The notes: generated by a model from the sequence alone, not told the origin. A stretch of 64,000 bases of DNA from Micromonospora okii (GCF_020884795.1 NZ_BBZF01000012.1:550664-614663), one strand, 5' to 3'; shown: positions 32,673-42,393, numbered from the stretch's first letter. Numbers and translations are program-made.

Positions 32673-34106
32673 CTACCAGTGGCCGCCGCCCGGGGCCTCG
32701 ATGTGTACGACCTTCGTGGCGGTGAACTCGTCCAGCAGTTCCGGGCCGTACCCGTAGCCCTGGCCGCTGCCCCGGCGCGGGTGGGCCGCGCCGCCCGGTG
32801 CGCCGCCGAAGACCGCGTTGACCTTGACGGTGCCGACGGGCAGTTCCCGGCAGGCGCGCTGGGCGTGGCTCATCGAGCCGGTGAGCACCGTGGCGGCCAG
32901 CCCGTACGGCGAGTCGGCGGCGCACCGCAGCGCCTCGCTGAACGAGTCGACCACGACCACCGGGGCGACCGGCCCGAACGTCTCCTGGCGTACGAGGGCC
33001 ATCTCGTGCCGGCAGTCGGTGACCACCGTCGCCGGGTAGAACGCCCCCGGACTGTCCGGCAGCGTGCCCCCGGTGCGCAGCCGCGCCCCCTCCGCCACCG
33101 CCGCCGTCACCTGCCCGTGGACGTGGTCGCGGTGCCGCCGGTCGACCAGCGGCCCCAGCTCCGTGGCCGGGTCCCGTCCCGCGCCGACCCGCAGCGCCTC
33201 GGCCCGCCCCACCAGGGCGTCGGCGAAGTCCTCGGCGACGTCCCGGTGCGCGTAGATCCGCTCCACCGCCACGCAGATCTGCCCCGCGTTGGCGAACGCC
33301 CCCAGCGCCGCCTGCCCGGCCGCCCAGACCGGGTCGACGTCGGCGTCGACCACGAGGGGATCGCTGCCGCCGTTCTCCAGCAGCGCCTTCGCCCCGCTGC
33401 GGGCCGCCGCCGCGGCGACGGCCCGGCCGGTGGCGCTGGAGCCGACGTGGGCCACCACGTCCACGTCGCTCGCGGCCAGCGCCGCGCCGACCTCGCCGCC
33501 GCCGGTGAGCAGCGACAGCACCCCGGCCGGCAGCGCGCCGTCGAGCGCCCGCGCCAGCAGCCACCCGGTCGCCGGGGCCCGCTCGCTCGGCTTGTGCAGC
33601 ACCACGTTGCCGGTCACCAGGGCCGCGCCGAGCAGCCCGCAGGAGATCGCCACCGGATCGTTCCACGGGGTGATCGCGGCGACCACGCCGCGCGGCTGCG
33701 GCGTCATGAAGTCGATGGTGTGGCCGCCCCCGAGCAGGGTGCGTCCGCCGCGCACCGGGGCCAGCTCGGCGTACTGTCGCAGGGTGCCGATGCCCGCCTC
33801 GACGCCGCCGCGGGCGTCCGCGAGAGGCTTGCCCATCTCGGCGGTCACCGCCGCCGCCAGCTCCTCCGCCACGGCCTCGACCGCGTCCGCGGCCCGGTGC
33901 AGCGCGGCGGCCCGCTCTGCCGGGGCCGTCGCCGCCCACCCGTCCGCCACGCCCCGCGCGGCCTCCACCGCCTTGCCGACCTCGTCGGCCGTCGCCACCG
34001 GCACCGTGCTGACCGGTGACCCGTCGGCCGGGTCGCGCACGACCAGCTCCCCGCCCTGGCCGCCCGCCCCCCACACGCCACCGATGAGCTGCGCAACCGT
34101 GTACAT
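32673..34106 (-). CDS. Aldehyde dehydrogenase family protein
   Basis: A 477-residue NAD(P)-dependent aldehyde dehydrogenase. ATG 34106 (MYTVAQLIGG) fits the family start; ATGs at 34118 and 34139 are alternatives. Motifs: GVVAAITPWNDPVAISC, the nucleotide site GSSATGRAVAAAAA, the catalytic Glu in LLENGGSDPLVV, the catalytic Cys in FANAGQICVAVERIY, and QETFGPVAPVVVV. Substrate cannot be inferred. It diverges from the oxidoreductase at 34179. Confidence 0.9.
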   Translation of the reverse strand: MYTVAQLIGGVWGAGGQGGELVVRDPADGSPVSTVPVATADEVGKAVEAARGVADGWAATAPAERAAALHRAADAVEAVAEELAAAVTAEMGKPLADARGGVEAGIGTLRQYAELAPVRGGRTLLGGGHTIDFMTPQPRGVVAAITPWNDPVAISCGLLGAALVTGNVVLHKPSERAPATGWLLARALDGALPAGVLSLLTGGGEVGAALAASDVDVVAHVGSSATGRAVAAAAARSGAKALLENGGSDPLVVDADVDPVWAAGQAALGAFANAGQICVAVERIYAHRDVAEDFADALVGRAEALRVGAGRDPATELGPLVDRRHRDHVHGQVTAAVAEGARLRTGGTLPDSPGAFYPATVVTDCRHEMALVRQETFGPVAPVVVVDSFSEALRCAADSPYGLAATVLTGSMSHAQRACRELPVGTVKVNAVFGGAPGGAAHPRRGSGQGYGYGPELLDEFTATKVVHIEAPGGGHW

Positions 34107-34178
34107 GCGGCGGTGCATCCCCCGGCCCCGGCGGGGCAAACGCGTTTCGCCCCGTCAGGGGCCGGGTAGGCGGATCGG

Positions 34179-35795
34179 ATGATCGCCACCGGCACCCCCA
34201 GCGGCGCGGAGAGCGCCGACGCCGTCGTCGTCGGCGCGGGCCACAACGGCCTCGTCGCCGCCAACCTGCTGGCCGACGCCGGCTGGGACGTCCTGGTGCT
34301 GGAGGCCACCGGCGCGCCCGGCGGGGCGGTGCGCTCCGCCGAGGTGACCGCCCCCGGCTACCTCAGCGACCTCTACAGCTCCTTCTACCCCCTCGGGTAC
34401 GCCTCGCCGGTCCTGGTCGACCTCGGCCTCGAGCGGCACGGCCTGAGCTGGACCCACGCCCCCGACGTGCTGGCCCACCTGCTGCCCGACGGGCGGGCCG
34501 CCGTGCTCAACCGCGATCTCGACGTCACGGCCGCCTCGATGGCGACGTTCGCGCCGGGCGACGACGAGCGCTGGCGGCACGCCTACGCCGACTGGCGGGA
34601 CGTGTCCGGCCCGATGCTGGAGACCATCACCACGCCCTTCCCGCCGGTGCGCGGCGGGCTCGGCCTGCTGCGCCGGCTGCGGGTCGGCGGGGCGCTGCGG
34701 CTGGCCCGCCGCCTCGTCGTGCCGGTGCGCAAGCTCGGCGCCGAGCTGTTCGACGGCGAGGGCGCCACGCTGCTGCTGGCCGGCTGCGCCCTGCACACCG
34801 ACCTCGCGCCGGAGGAGGCCGGCTCCGGCGTGTACGGCTGGCTGCTGGCCATGCTCGGCCAGCAGGTCGGCTGGCCGGTGCCGGTGGGCGGGGCGCAGCG
34901 GATCACCGACGCGCTGGTCGACCGGCTCACCGAGCGGGGCGGCCGGATCGTCTACGGCGCGCGGGTCGACCGGGTGCTCACCGCCCGGGGCCGGGCGATG
35001 GGCGTGCGCACCGTCGGCGGCGCGGCGTGGCGGGCCCGCCGGGCGGTGCTGGCCGACGTCCCGGCCCCCGCGCTCTACCTGGACCTCGTCGGCCCGGCCG
35101 CGCTGCCGCCCCGCCTCGTCGAGGACCTGGCCCACTTCCGTTGGGACGGCTCCACGCTGAAGGTCGACTGGGCGCTGTCCGGGCCGGTGCCGTGGGCCAA
35201 CCCGGCGGTGGCCGGCGCCGGCACCGTGCACCTCGGCGCGGACCTGGACGGCCTGACCACGTACGCCGCCGAGCTGGCCCGGGGCGAGATCCCGAAGGAC
35301 CCGTTCCTGCTGCTCGGGCAGATGAGCGTCGCCGACTCCAGCCACTCGCCGCCCGGCACGGAGTCGCTGTGGGCGTACACCCACCTGCCGTTCCGCCGTG
35401 ACTGGCGGGCCGAGGACGTGGCCGCGCACGTCGAGCGGATGGAGGAGGTGTTGGAGGCCGCCGCTCCCGGCTTCCGCGCCCGCGTCGTCGGCCGGCACGT
35501 CGCCGGCCCGGCCGACCTGGAGCGGGGCGACCCGAGCCTGGTCGGCGGGGCGCTGGGCGGCGGTACCGCCGCGGCGTACCAGCAGCTCTTCCTGCGGCCG
35601 ATCCCCGGCCTGGGCCGCGCGGACACCCCCGTGGACCGGCTCTACCTGGCCAGCGCCTCGGCCCATCCCGGCGGCGGGGTGCACGGCGCGCCCGGCGCGA
35701 ACGCGGCGCGGGCGGCGCTGGCCCGCGACCGGGCCGTCACCGGCGGCCTCTACGCGGGTGTCGTCGGCGCGGCCCACCGGGCGATCTACCGCTGA
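34179..35795 (+). CDS. Phytoene-desaturase-like FAD oxidoreductase
   Basis: A 538-residue protein: N-terminal FAD fold ADAVVVGAGHNGLVAANLLADAG, VLEATGAPGGAVRSAEVTAPGY, a substrate region with SWTHAPDVLAHLLPDGR, QVGWPVPVGGAQRITDALVDRL, and the C-terminal LYLASASAHPGGGVHGAPGANAARAAL. This is the COG1233 class (CrtI-like/PYROXD2-like). No other carotenoid genes are adjacent, so it need not act on carotenoids. Confidence 0.88.
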   Translation: MIATGTPSGAESADAVVVGAGHNGLVAANLLADAGWDVLVLEATGAPGGAVRSAEVTAPGYLSDLYSSFYPLGYASPVLVDLGLERHGLSWTHAPDVLAHLLPDGRAAVLNRDLDVTAASMATFAPGDDERWRHAYADWRDVSGPMLETITTPFPPVRGGLGLLRRLRVGGALRLARRLVVPVRKLGAELFDGEGATLLLAGCALHTDLAPEEAGSGVYGWLLAMLGQQVGWPVPVGGAQRITDALVDRLTERGGRIVYGARVDRVLTARGRAMGVRTVGGAAWRARRAVLADVPAPALYLDLVGPAALPPRLVEDLAHFRWDGSTLKVDWALSGPVPWANPAVAGAGTVHLGADLDGLTTYAAELARGEIPKDPFLLLGQMSVADSSHSPPGTESLWAYTHLPFRRDWRAEDVAAHVERMEEVLEAAAPGFRARVVGRHVAGPADLERGDPSLVGGALGGGTAAAYQQLFLRPIPGLGRADTPVDRLYLASASAHPGGGVHGAPGANAARAALARDRAVTGGLYAGVVGAAHRAIYR

Positions 35796-35856
35796 CCGGC
35801 GGGCCGGGGGCGGGGCGCCGCCGGCCGCTCGCGGTCGGGCGGCCGGTCGCCCCGGG

Positions 35857-36624
35857 TCAGCGCTCGATGTTGCGGTGCCGGGTGCGCAGCTTGAACGGCA
35901 TCAGCGCGCTCTCGATCTTGGTGGCGGTGGTCATCTTCGACGCGCCCTCGCGGCGCTCCTCGAAGCGGATCGGCACCTCCAGGATGGTGTGCCCCAGCTT
36001 CGTGGCCAGGTAGTGCATCTCCACCTGGAAGCTGTACCCGTTCGACTGCACCCGCTCCAGCCCGATGTCGCGCAGCGCGTCGGCCCGCCAGATCTTGAAG
36101 CCGGCCGTCAGGTCCCGGATGCGCACCCGCAGCAGGGTGTGCACGTACAGGTTGGCCCAGCCGCTGAGCGCGCGGCGGTAGAGCGGCCACGCCTCGTCGA
36201 GCTGGCCGCCCGGCACGTAGCGGGAGCCGATGACCACGCCCGCCTGGGTGGAGAGCAGCGCGCCGAGCATCCCGGGCAGCGCCTCCGGCGGGTGGGACAG
36301 GTCGGCGTCCATCTGCGCCACGTACTCCGCGCCGTCGTCGAGGGCGCGGCTGATGCCGTCGACGTACGCCCGGCCCAGCCCCTCCTTGCCGGCCCGGTGC
36401 AGCACCGTGATCCGGTCGGGGTGCTCGATGGCCAGCTTGTCGGCCACCTCGCCCGTCCCGTCGGGGGAGTTGTCGTCGGCGACCAGCACCCGCAGGCCCG
36501 GCAGCGGCAGGGCGAGGAGCCGTTCGACCAGGACCGGGAGGTTCCCCGCCTCGTTGTAGGTGGGAACCACGACGGTCAGGCGTGCGTCCCGCCAGGGGGC
36601 GGGCAACTCCACGGGTTTGATCAT
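35857..36624 (-). CDS. Polyprenol monophosphomannose synthase
   Basis: A 255-residue GT2 enzyme using ATG 36624. Motifs: LTVVVPTYNEAGNLPVLVERL, VADDNSPDGTGEVAD, EGLGRAYVDGISRAL, YVAQMDADLSHPPEALP, VVIGSRYVPGG, LSGWANLYVHTLLRVRIRDLTAGFKIWR and the final FEERREGASKMT. It makes polyprenyl-phosphate mannose from GDP-mannose for lipoglycan and protein mannosylation. The acyltransferase partner found fused in mycobacteria is absent here. Confidence 0.9.
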   Translation of the reverse strand: MIKPVELPAPWRDARLTVVVPTYNEAGNLPVLVERLLALPLPGLRVLVADDNSPDGTGEVADKLAIEHPDRITVLHRAGKEGLGRAYVDGISRALDDGAEYVAQMDADLSHPPEALPGMLGALLSTQAGVVIGSRYVPGGQLDEAWPLYRRALSGWANLYVHTLLRVRIRDLTAGFKIWRADALRDIGLERVQSNGYSFQVEMHYLATKLGHTILEVPIRFEERREGASKMTTATKIESALMPFKLRTRHRNIER

Positions 36625-36728
36625 GACGGACACCCTCGGTCTGCGGACACGTTCACTGAGAGGGTAGCCACTTGCCCGTTCCATGTCGTAATGGCTCCCC
36701 GTCCCGCACGCGTGACGGGCCGTGCAGC

Positions 36729-36819
36729 GGGACGAAAACCGGGCGAGCGGTGGGACGGAAGCCGGGCGAGCAGTGGGACGACAACCGGGCGAGCAGTGGT
36801 ACGAAGCCGGGCGCGGCGG
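36729..36819. repeat. Four tandem 23-bp repeats
   Basis: The unit GGGACGAAAACCGGGCGAGC plus three bases is repeated at 36729, 36752, 36775 and, truncated and diverged, 36798. It lies between the mannosyltransferase start and the end of the SDR gene, with no gene inside. Confidence 0.85.
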
Positions 36820-36839
36820 GGGAGGGGACGGGCGCGGCC

Positions 36840-37840
36840 TCAGCGGAGACGGCGGGCCAGGCCGGTGGCGGCGAGGGCGACGGTGAGCAGGCCGGCCGCC
36901 GACAGGGCCGGCTTGTGGGCGCTCACCCAGAGGGCCGCCGACCGGGATCGGGCCCGGTCGGTGAAGACCCCCTCGGCCCCGTGGTCGGTCTCGTCGTCCC
37001 TCGGTCGGTCCACGTTGTCCCGCCAGGCCGACGGGTCGATCGGCGTGCCGGTCTGCTGGCTGTCGTAGCCGTCGCGGGCCAGCATGCGGTCCAGCAGACC
37101 GGGGAGGAGGACGTTGCCGAGCCGGGCCCGCCAGGTCGGCCCGCCGACGTTCAGCTCGCGCGGGCCGTGGTCGGCGGCCCAGAGGATCGCCCGCGCCGCG
37201 ACCTCCGGCGCGAAGATCGGCGGCACGGGCTGCGGGTGCCGGGGCAGGCGGGTCCGCACCCAGGAGAACTGCGGCGTGTTGACGGCCGGGAGCTGCACCA
37301 TCGACAGCGCCACCCCCGGGTCGTCGCGCAGCAGCTCCGCGCGCAGCGAGTCGTTGAAGCCCTGGACGGCGTGCTTGCTCGCGCAGTACGCCGACTGCAA
37401 CGGAATGCCCCGGTAGGCCAGCGCCGAGCCGACCTGCACGATCGCCCGCGCCCGCGCGGGCGCATGTGGTGCAGCGCGGCGAGCGTGCCGTGCACGGTGC
37501 CGAGGTAGTTGACCTCGGTGACCCGCCGGAACTCGGCGGCGGTGATCTCCCAGACCGGGGCGAAGACCGACACCATCGCGTCGTTGACCCAGACGTCCAG
37601 CCCGCCCGCGTGGTGCGCCAGGTCGTCGGCGGCCTGCTGCACCGCGCCGGCGTCGGCCACGTCCACCCGGTACGTCCGCACGTCGGCCGCGCCCCGCTCC
37701 CGGCACTCCCGCTCGGCGGCGGCCAGCCCGGCCGCGCCCCGGGCGAGCAGCCCGAGCCGGGCGCCCCGCTCGGCGTACGCGCGGGCCACCGCCCGCCCGA
37801 CGCCCGCGCTGGCCCCGGTGATCATCACCGTCTGCGTCAT
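36840..37840 (-). pseudogene. SDR family oxidoreductase, one-base frameshift
   Basis: The start MTQTVMITGASAGVGRAVARAYAERG gives a standard SDR fold up to LAALHHMRPRGRG, then the frame derails. In the other frame the gene resumes as IVQVGSALAYRGIPLQSAYCASKHAVQGF, with the YxxxK site, and continues to a C-terminal RTRLPRHPQPVPPIFAPEVAARAIL and a membrane helix. The total of 1001 bases is one short of 333 codons. The lesion is near 37443, in a GC-repeat (GGGCGCGGGCG), so either a true deletion or a sequencing slip is possible. Confidence 0.82.
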
Positions 37841-37880
37841 CGCCCCGCCCTCCGTGGCGCCGCCCGACCGCCGCGCCGCC

Positions 37881-38324
37881 TCACCGTTCCACCTTCCGCT
37901 TGGCGATGTCGGCGAGCCGGCGCAGCGTCTCCTTGTTGCGCTGGTGCAGCACCAGGTCGTTGACCTTGTTGCGGACCCAGCGCAGCGGCCCGGCGGCGAA
38001 GTCCTCGCCGAGGCGCACGCGGGTCGAGCCGGTCCCGACCGGCTCCAGGCTGAAGGACACGATCGCCTCGCCCGCCGGCCACAGCCCGGCCCGGATCACC
38101 AGCCGGTGCGGCGGCTCGCAGAGCAGCACCGTGGAGCTGTCCTGGAGCGAGAACGGCCACGGCCCGGCCTTGTGGTGCAGTTGCGCGCCGACGCGGGGCC
38201 ACGCCTCGTCGACGTCGCGCACGTGCACCGTGCCCACCACCCAGTCGCTGTACGTCCACCCGTCGGCCAGCACGTCGAAGACCTGCTGCGGGTCCGCCTC
38301 GATCACTTTCTCCACAATCGCCAC
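37881..38324 (-). CDS. SRPBCC family protein
   Basis: A 147-residue START-like protein: EKVIEADPQQVFDVLADGWTYSDWVVGTVHVRDVD, GAQLHHKAGPWPFSLQDSSTVLL, PAGEAIVSFSLEPVGTGSTRVRLGED and a C-terminal amphipathic helix with RNKVNDLVLHQRNKETLRRL. It is 40 bases upstream of the SDR start and probably in the same transcript. Ligand unknown. Confidence 0.85.
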   Translation of the reverse strand: MAIVEKVIEADPQQVFDVLADGWTYSDWVVGTVHVRDVDEAWPRVGAQLHHKAGPWPFSLQDSSTVLLCEPPHRLVIRAGLWPAGEAIVSFSLEPVGTGSTRVRLGEDFAAGPLRWVRNKVNDLVLHQRNKETLRRLADIAKRKVER

Positions 38325-38519
38325 ATCGCCCCCGTACCCTGGCGGGCGTCCGGGCTAACGACCCGCGCGGGTTAGCTTCTCCGCGGCGGCGGGTATCGCC
38401 GCACCGCGGACACGCGCGCTCCGCCACGCCGTCGGGGCCCCTCGCCGGCCGGGTCGGCGCGGCGGCCCGGCGCCGGGGCGGCGACGTTTACTCCCCGGGG
38501 CGCAGGGAACGCGCCGCCC
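38325..38519. promoter_or_regulatory. Upstream region of the heptose operon
   Basis: Contains the dyad GCTAAC-GACCCGCGCGG-GTTAGC (about 38354-38376) between the divergent SRPBCC gene and the heptose operon, with a self-complementary CCCGCGCGGG centre. It may be an operator or divergent promoter element; no clear -10/-35 is recognisable. Confidence 0.35.
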
Positions 38520-40220
38520 GTGCGACGGGACCAGAGGGAGCCGCAGCGGCGCGGGTCAGCCCGGGGCGACCCGGGCGCCCGCGGGCCTGTCCCGTTCGAC
38601 GCGGTGCTGCTGGACCGCGACGGGACGCTGGTCGAGGACGTGCCGTACAACGGGGACCCGGAGAAGGTGCGGCCGTTGCCGGGGGCGCGGGAGGCGCTGG
38701 ACCGGCTGCGGGCGGCCGGGCTGCGGCTGGGCGTGGTGACGAACCAGTCGGGCCTGGCCCGGGGATACTTCACGGCCGCGCAACTGGCCCGGGTGCACGC
38801 CCGGGTCGAGGAGCTGCTCGGCCCGTTCGACACGTGGCGGGTCTGCCCGCACGACGACGACGCCGGCTGCGGGTGCCGCAAGCCGGCCCCGGGCCTGGTC
38901 CGCGCCGCCGCCGCCGACCTGGGCACCACGCCGCAGCGGTGCGCGGTGGTGGGCGACATCGGGCGGGACATGACGGCGGCCCTGGCGGCGGGGGCGACCG
39001 GGGTGCTGGTGCCCACGCCGGTGACCCGGCCGGAGGAGGTCGCCGCCGCCCCGCACGTCGCGCCGACGCTGGGCGCGGCGGCGGAGGAGATCCTGCGCCG
39101 GCAGCGCGCGCTGACCCCGGCCGCGCCGCGTACGGGCGGGACGGTGCTGGTGGCGCGGTCGGACTCGGCCGGCGACGTGCTGGTGACCGGGCCGGGCATC
39201 CGGGCCGTGGCGGCGCACGCCGGGCGGGTGGTGCTGCTGTGCGGGCCGCGCGGCCGGGCGGCGGCGGACCTGCTACCCGGCGTCGACGAGGTCGTGGAGT
39301 GGCCCCTGGAGTGGATCGACCCGCGCCCCCGCCCGGTCGACCCGGCGCGCACCCGCGCGCTGGTGGAGCGGCTGGCGGCGGTGGGGGCCGACGAGGCCGT
39401 GCTCTTCACCAGCTTCCACCAGTCGCCGCTGCCCCTGGCCCTGCTGCTGCGCCTGGCCGGCGTGCCCCGCGTCGCCGCGATCAGCGACGACTACCCGGGC
39501 AGCCTGCTGGACGTGCGGCACCGGGTGCCGGTGGGGGTGCCGGAGCCGGAGCGCGCCCTCTCCCTGGCCGCCGCCGCCGGCTACGCCCTGCCCGCCGGCG
39601 ACGAGCCCCGGCTGCGCCTGCGGCCCGACGCGGTGCCGGGGCCGCCGCCGGGCCTCGACCGCCCCGGGTACGTGGTGCTCCACCCCGGCTCGGCGTCCTC
39701 GGCCCGGGCCTGCCCGCCCGAGCTGGCCGCCCGGATCGCCGGCGCGCTCACCGGGGCGGGGCACCGGGTGGTGGTCACCGGCGCGCCCGGCGAACGGGAG
39801 CTGACCGCCCGCGTCGCCGCCGCCGGGCGCGCCACCGACCTCGGCGGGCGCACCGACCTCGCCGGGCTGGCCGGCGTCCTCGCCGGCGCCGCCGCCCTCG
39901 TGGCCGGCAACACCGGCCCCGCCCACCTCGCCGCCGCCCTCGGCGTGCCGGTGGTCAGCCTCTTCGCCCCCACCGTCCCCTTCGGGCAGTGGGGGCCGTA
40001 CCGGGTGCCCACCGTCCGCCTCGGCGACGCCGACGCGCCCTGCCGCGACACCCGCGCCGCCACCTGCCCCGTCCCCGGCCACCCCTGCCTCAGCCGGCTG
40101 GACCCCGACGCGGCCCTCGACGCGCTACGCATCCTCGGCGTGCCCGGCGGCGGGGCGCGGGGCGGGACCGCCGGCCGGACCACCCGGGCCGCGACGACCG
40201 CCGGCGGGAGCGGCCGATGA
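38520..40220 (+). CDS. GmhB-like HAD phosphatase fused to GT9 glycosyltransferase
   Basis: A 566-residue fusion. Residues about 22-185 are a HAD-IIIA phosphatase: AVLLDRDGTLVEDVPYN, GVVTNQSGLARGYF, the zinc loop CPHDDDAGCGCRKPAPG and VVGDIGRDM, as in D-glycero-manno-heptose 1,7-bisphosphate phosphatase. Residues about 205-540 are a heptosyltransferase-type GT9 enzyme: VARSDSAGDVLVTGPGIRA, VVLHPGSASSARACPPE, GRTDLAGLAGVLAGAAALVAGNTGPAHLAAALGVPVVSLFAP. The two steps bracket heptose activation. GTG 38520 is the only in-frame start near the domain. Confidence 0.9.
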   Translation: MRRDQREPQRRGSARGDPGARGPVPFDAVLLDRDGTLVEDVPYNGDPEKVRPLPGAREALDRLRAAGLRLGVVTNQSGLARGYFTAAQLARVHARVEELLGPFDTWRVCPHDDDAGCGCRKPAPGLVRAAAADLGTTPQRCAVVGDIGRDMTAALAAGATGVLVPTPVTRPEEVAAAPHVAPTLGAAAEEILRRQRALTPAAPRTGGTVLVARSDSAGDVLVTGPGIRAVAAHAGRVVLLCGPRGRAAADLLPGVDEVVEWPLEWIDPRPRPVDPARTRALVERLAAVGADEAVLFTSFHQSPLPLALLLRLAGVPRVAAISDDYPGSLLDVRHRVPVGVPEPERALSLAAAAGYALPAGDEPRLRLRPDAVPGPPPGLDRPGYVVLHPGSASSARACPPELAARIAGALTGAGHRVVVTGAPGERELTARVAAAGRATDLGGRTDLAGLAGVLAGAAALVAGNTGPAHLAAALGVPVVSLFAPTVPFGQWGPYRVPTVRLGDADAPCRDTRAATCPVPGHPCLSRLDPDAALDALRILGVPGGGARGGTAGRTTRAATTAGGSGR

Positions 40221-41191
40221 ACGTCCTCGTGTGGCACGTCCACGGTTCGTGGACCACGTCGTTCGTCCACGGCAAGCACCGCTACCTGGTGCCGGTCACC
40301 CCCGACCGGGGCCCCTACGGCCTCGGCCGGGCCCGCACCTACCCGTGGCCCGACGACGCCGTCGAGGTCGCCCCCGCCGAGCTGCGCCACGCCGACGTCG
40401 ACGCGGTGATCCTCCAGCGCCCCGAGGAGTTCGACCTGGCCTGCGACTGGCTGGGCCGGCGGGTCGGCCGGGACGTGCCGGCGGTCTACGTGGAGCACAA
40501 CACCCCCAAGGGCGACGTGCCGAACACCCGCCACCCGATGGCCGACCGCGACGACCTGCTGCTGGTGCACGTCACGCACTTCAACGCGCTGTTCTGGGAC
40601 AGCGGCGTCACCCGCACCGCCGTCGTCGAGCACGGCGTCGTGCCCCCGGCCGTCGGCTGGACCGGCGAGCTGGACCGGCTCGCCGTCGTCGTCAACGAGC
40701 CGGTCCGCCGCTGGCGGGTCACCGGCACCGACCTGCTGCCCCGCTTCGCTGAGCTGGCCCCGCTGGACGTCTTCGGCATGGGGGTGTCCGGGCTCGCCGA
40801 GCGGCTGGGGCTGCCCGCCGACCGGATCGCCGTCCACGACGACGTGCCGCAGGACCGGATGCACGCCGAGCTGGCCCGGCGGCGGGCGTACCTGCACCTG
40901 TGCCGGTGGACCTCCCTGGGGCTCAGCCTCGTCGAGGCGATGACCCTGGGCATGCCCGTCGTCGCGCTCGCCGCCACCGAGGCGGTGGCGGCGGTGCCGC
41001 CCTCGGCCGGGGCGCTCTCCACCCGGGTCGACGACCTGCTGGAGGCCGCCCGCCGGTTCCTCGACGACCGGGACGCCGCCGCCCGGGCGGGCGCGGCGGC
41101 CCGCACGGCCGCCCGGGACCGCTACGGCCTGGAGCGTTTCCTCGCCGACTGGGACCGGCTGCTGGAGGAGGAAGTATGCGCATCGCGATGA
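40217..41191 (+). CDS. Glycosyltransferase, GT4-like
   Basis: A 324-residue protein overlapping the previous stop by four bases (ATGA). It begins MNVLVWHVHGSWTTSFVHGKHRYLVPV and has a C-terminal nucleotide-sugar region with DDVPQDRMHAELARRRAYLHLCRWTSLGLSLVEAMTLGMPVVAL, the GT4-type E-x7-E pattern in simplified form. Acceptor and donor are unknown; operon position suggests transfer of heptose or assembly of a heptose-containing glycan. It overlaps the next gene by 16 bases. Confidence 0.82.
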   Translation: MNVLVWHVHGSWTTSFVHGKHRYLVPVTPDRGPYGLGRARTYPWPDDAVEVAPAELRHADVDAVILQRPEEFDLACDWLGRRVGRDVPAVYVEHNTPKGDVPNTRHPMADRDDLLLVHVTHFNALFWDSGVTRTAVVEHGVVPPAVGWTGELDRLAVVVNEPVRRWRVTGTDLLPRFAELAPLDVFGMGVSGLAERLGLPADRIAVHDDVPQDRMHAELARRRAYLHLCRWTSLGLSLVEAMTLGMPVVALAATEAVAAVPPSAGALSTRVDDLLEAARRFLDDRDAAARAGAAARTAARDRYGLERFLADWDRLLEEEVCASR

Positions 41192-42393
41192 TCTCGGAGC
41201 ACGCCAGCCCGCTCGCCGTGCTCGGCGGCGAGGACGCCGGCGGCCAGAACACGCACGTCGCGGAGCTCTCCGCCGCGCTTTCCGCCGCCGGCCACGACGT
41301 GCGGGTCTACACCCGCCGGGACGCGGTGGACCTGCCGCCCACGGTGCGCGGCCCCGGCGGCTACGACGTGGTGCACGTGCCGGCCGGCCCCGCCGAGCCG
41401 GTGGCCAAGGACGCGTTGCTGCCGCACATGCCGGCGTTCGGCCGGTGGCTGGCGCAGCGGTGGCGCGGCGGGGAGTGGACGCCCGAGGTGGTCCACGCGC
41501 ACTTCTGGATGAGCGGCCTGGCGGCGCTGGCCGCCGGCCGGCGGACCGGGGTGCCGGTGGTGCAGACGTACCACGCCCTCGGCACGGTGAAGCGCCGCCA
41601 CCAGGGCGCCCAGGACACCAGCCCCGCCGGCCGGATCGACCACGAGCGGGAGCTGGGGCGTGGCGTGGACCGGGTGATCGCCCAGTGCCGGGACGAGGTC
41701 GGCGAGCTGGTCCGCCTCGGGGTGCCCCGGTCGCGGATCACCGTGGTGCCGTCCGGGGTCAACCTGGCCACGTTCGCGCCGCTGGGCCCGGCCGCCGAGC
41801 GGACGCCCGGCCGCGCCCGCGTGCTGACCGTCGGCCGGCTGGTGGAGCGCAAGGGGTTCCAGGACGTGATCCGGGCGATGCCGCTGGTCCCCGACGCCGA
41901 GTGCGTGGTGGTCGGCGGCCCGCCCGAGGGGCTGCTGGAGACCGACCCGCACGCCCGCCGGCTGCGGGCCCTGGCCCGCTCGTGCGGGGTCGCCGACCGG
42001 GTGACCCTCGTCGGGGCGGTGCCCCGCGAGGAGATGGGCCGCTGGTACCGCTCCGCCGACGTGCTGGTCGCCGCCCCCTGGTACGAGCCGTTCGGCCTCA
42101 CCCCGCTGGAGGCGATGGCCTGCGGGGTGCCCGTGGTCGGCACGGCCGTCGGCGGGCTCATCGACACCGTCCGCGACGGGGTGACCGGCGACCTGGTCCC
42201 GGCCCGGTCCCCCCGGGCGCTCGGCGTCGCGGTCCACCGGCTGCTCGACGACCGCATCCGCCGGTTCGCGTACGCGACGGCGGCCCGCGACCGGGCCCGG
42301 AGCAGCTACTCCTGGGCGACGGCGGCCGACCGGCTGGCCGAGGTGTACGGCGAGGTGGCGGCGGTGCGCCGACCCACCCGGGTGGTCGCCTGA
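41176..42393 (+). CDS. GT4 family glycosyltransferase
   Basis: A 405-residue retaining glycosyltransferase after GGAGGAGG. N-terminal domain: MISEHASPLAVLGGEDAGGQNTHVAELSAALSAAGHDVRVYTRRD, VVHAHFWMSGLAAL. C-terminal: VPSGVNLATFAPLG, VLTVGRLVERKGFQDVIRAM, and the donor-binding APWYEPFGLTPLEAMACGVPVVGTAVGGLIDTV. It resembles the MshA/sucrose-synthase-like subgroup. It is coupled on both sides within the heptose operon. Confidence 0.9.
   Translation: MRIAMISEHASPLAVLGGEDAGGQNTHVAELSAALSAAGHDVRVYTRRDAVDLPPTVRGPGGYDVVHVPAGPAEPVAKDALLPHMPAFGRWLAQRWRGGEWTPEVVHAHFWMSGLAALAAGRRTGVPVVQTYHALGTVKRRHQGAQDTSPAGRIDHERELGRGVDRVIAQCRDEVGELVRLGVPRSRITVVPSGVNLATFAPLGPAAERTPGRARVLTVGRLVERKGFQDVIRAMPLVPDAECVVVGGPPEGLLETDPHARRLRALARSCGVADRVTLVGAVPREEMGRWYRSADVLVAAPWYEPFGLTPLEAMACGVPVVGTAVGGLIDTVRDGVTGDLVPARSPRALGVAVHRLLDDRIRRFAYATAARDRARSSYSWATAADRLAEVYGEVAAVRRPTRVVA

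Noticed and set aside
34179-35795. Carotenoid biosynthesis locus
   Set aside because: Only a CrtI-like oxidoreductase is present; no phytoene synthase, GGPP synthase or cyclase accompanies it.
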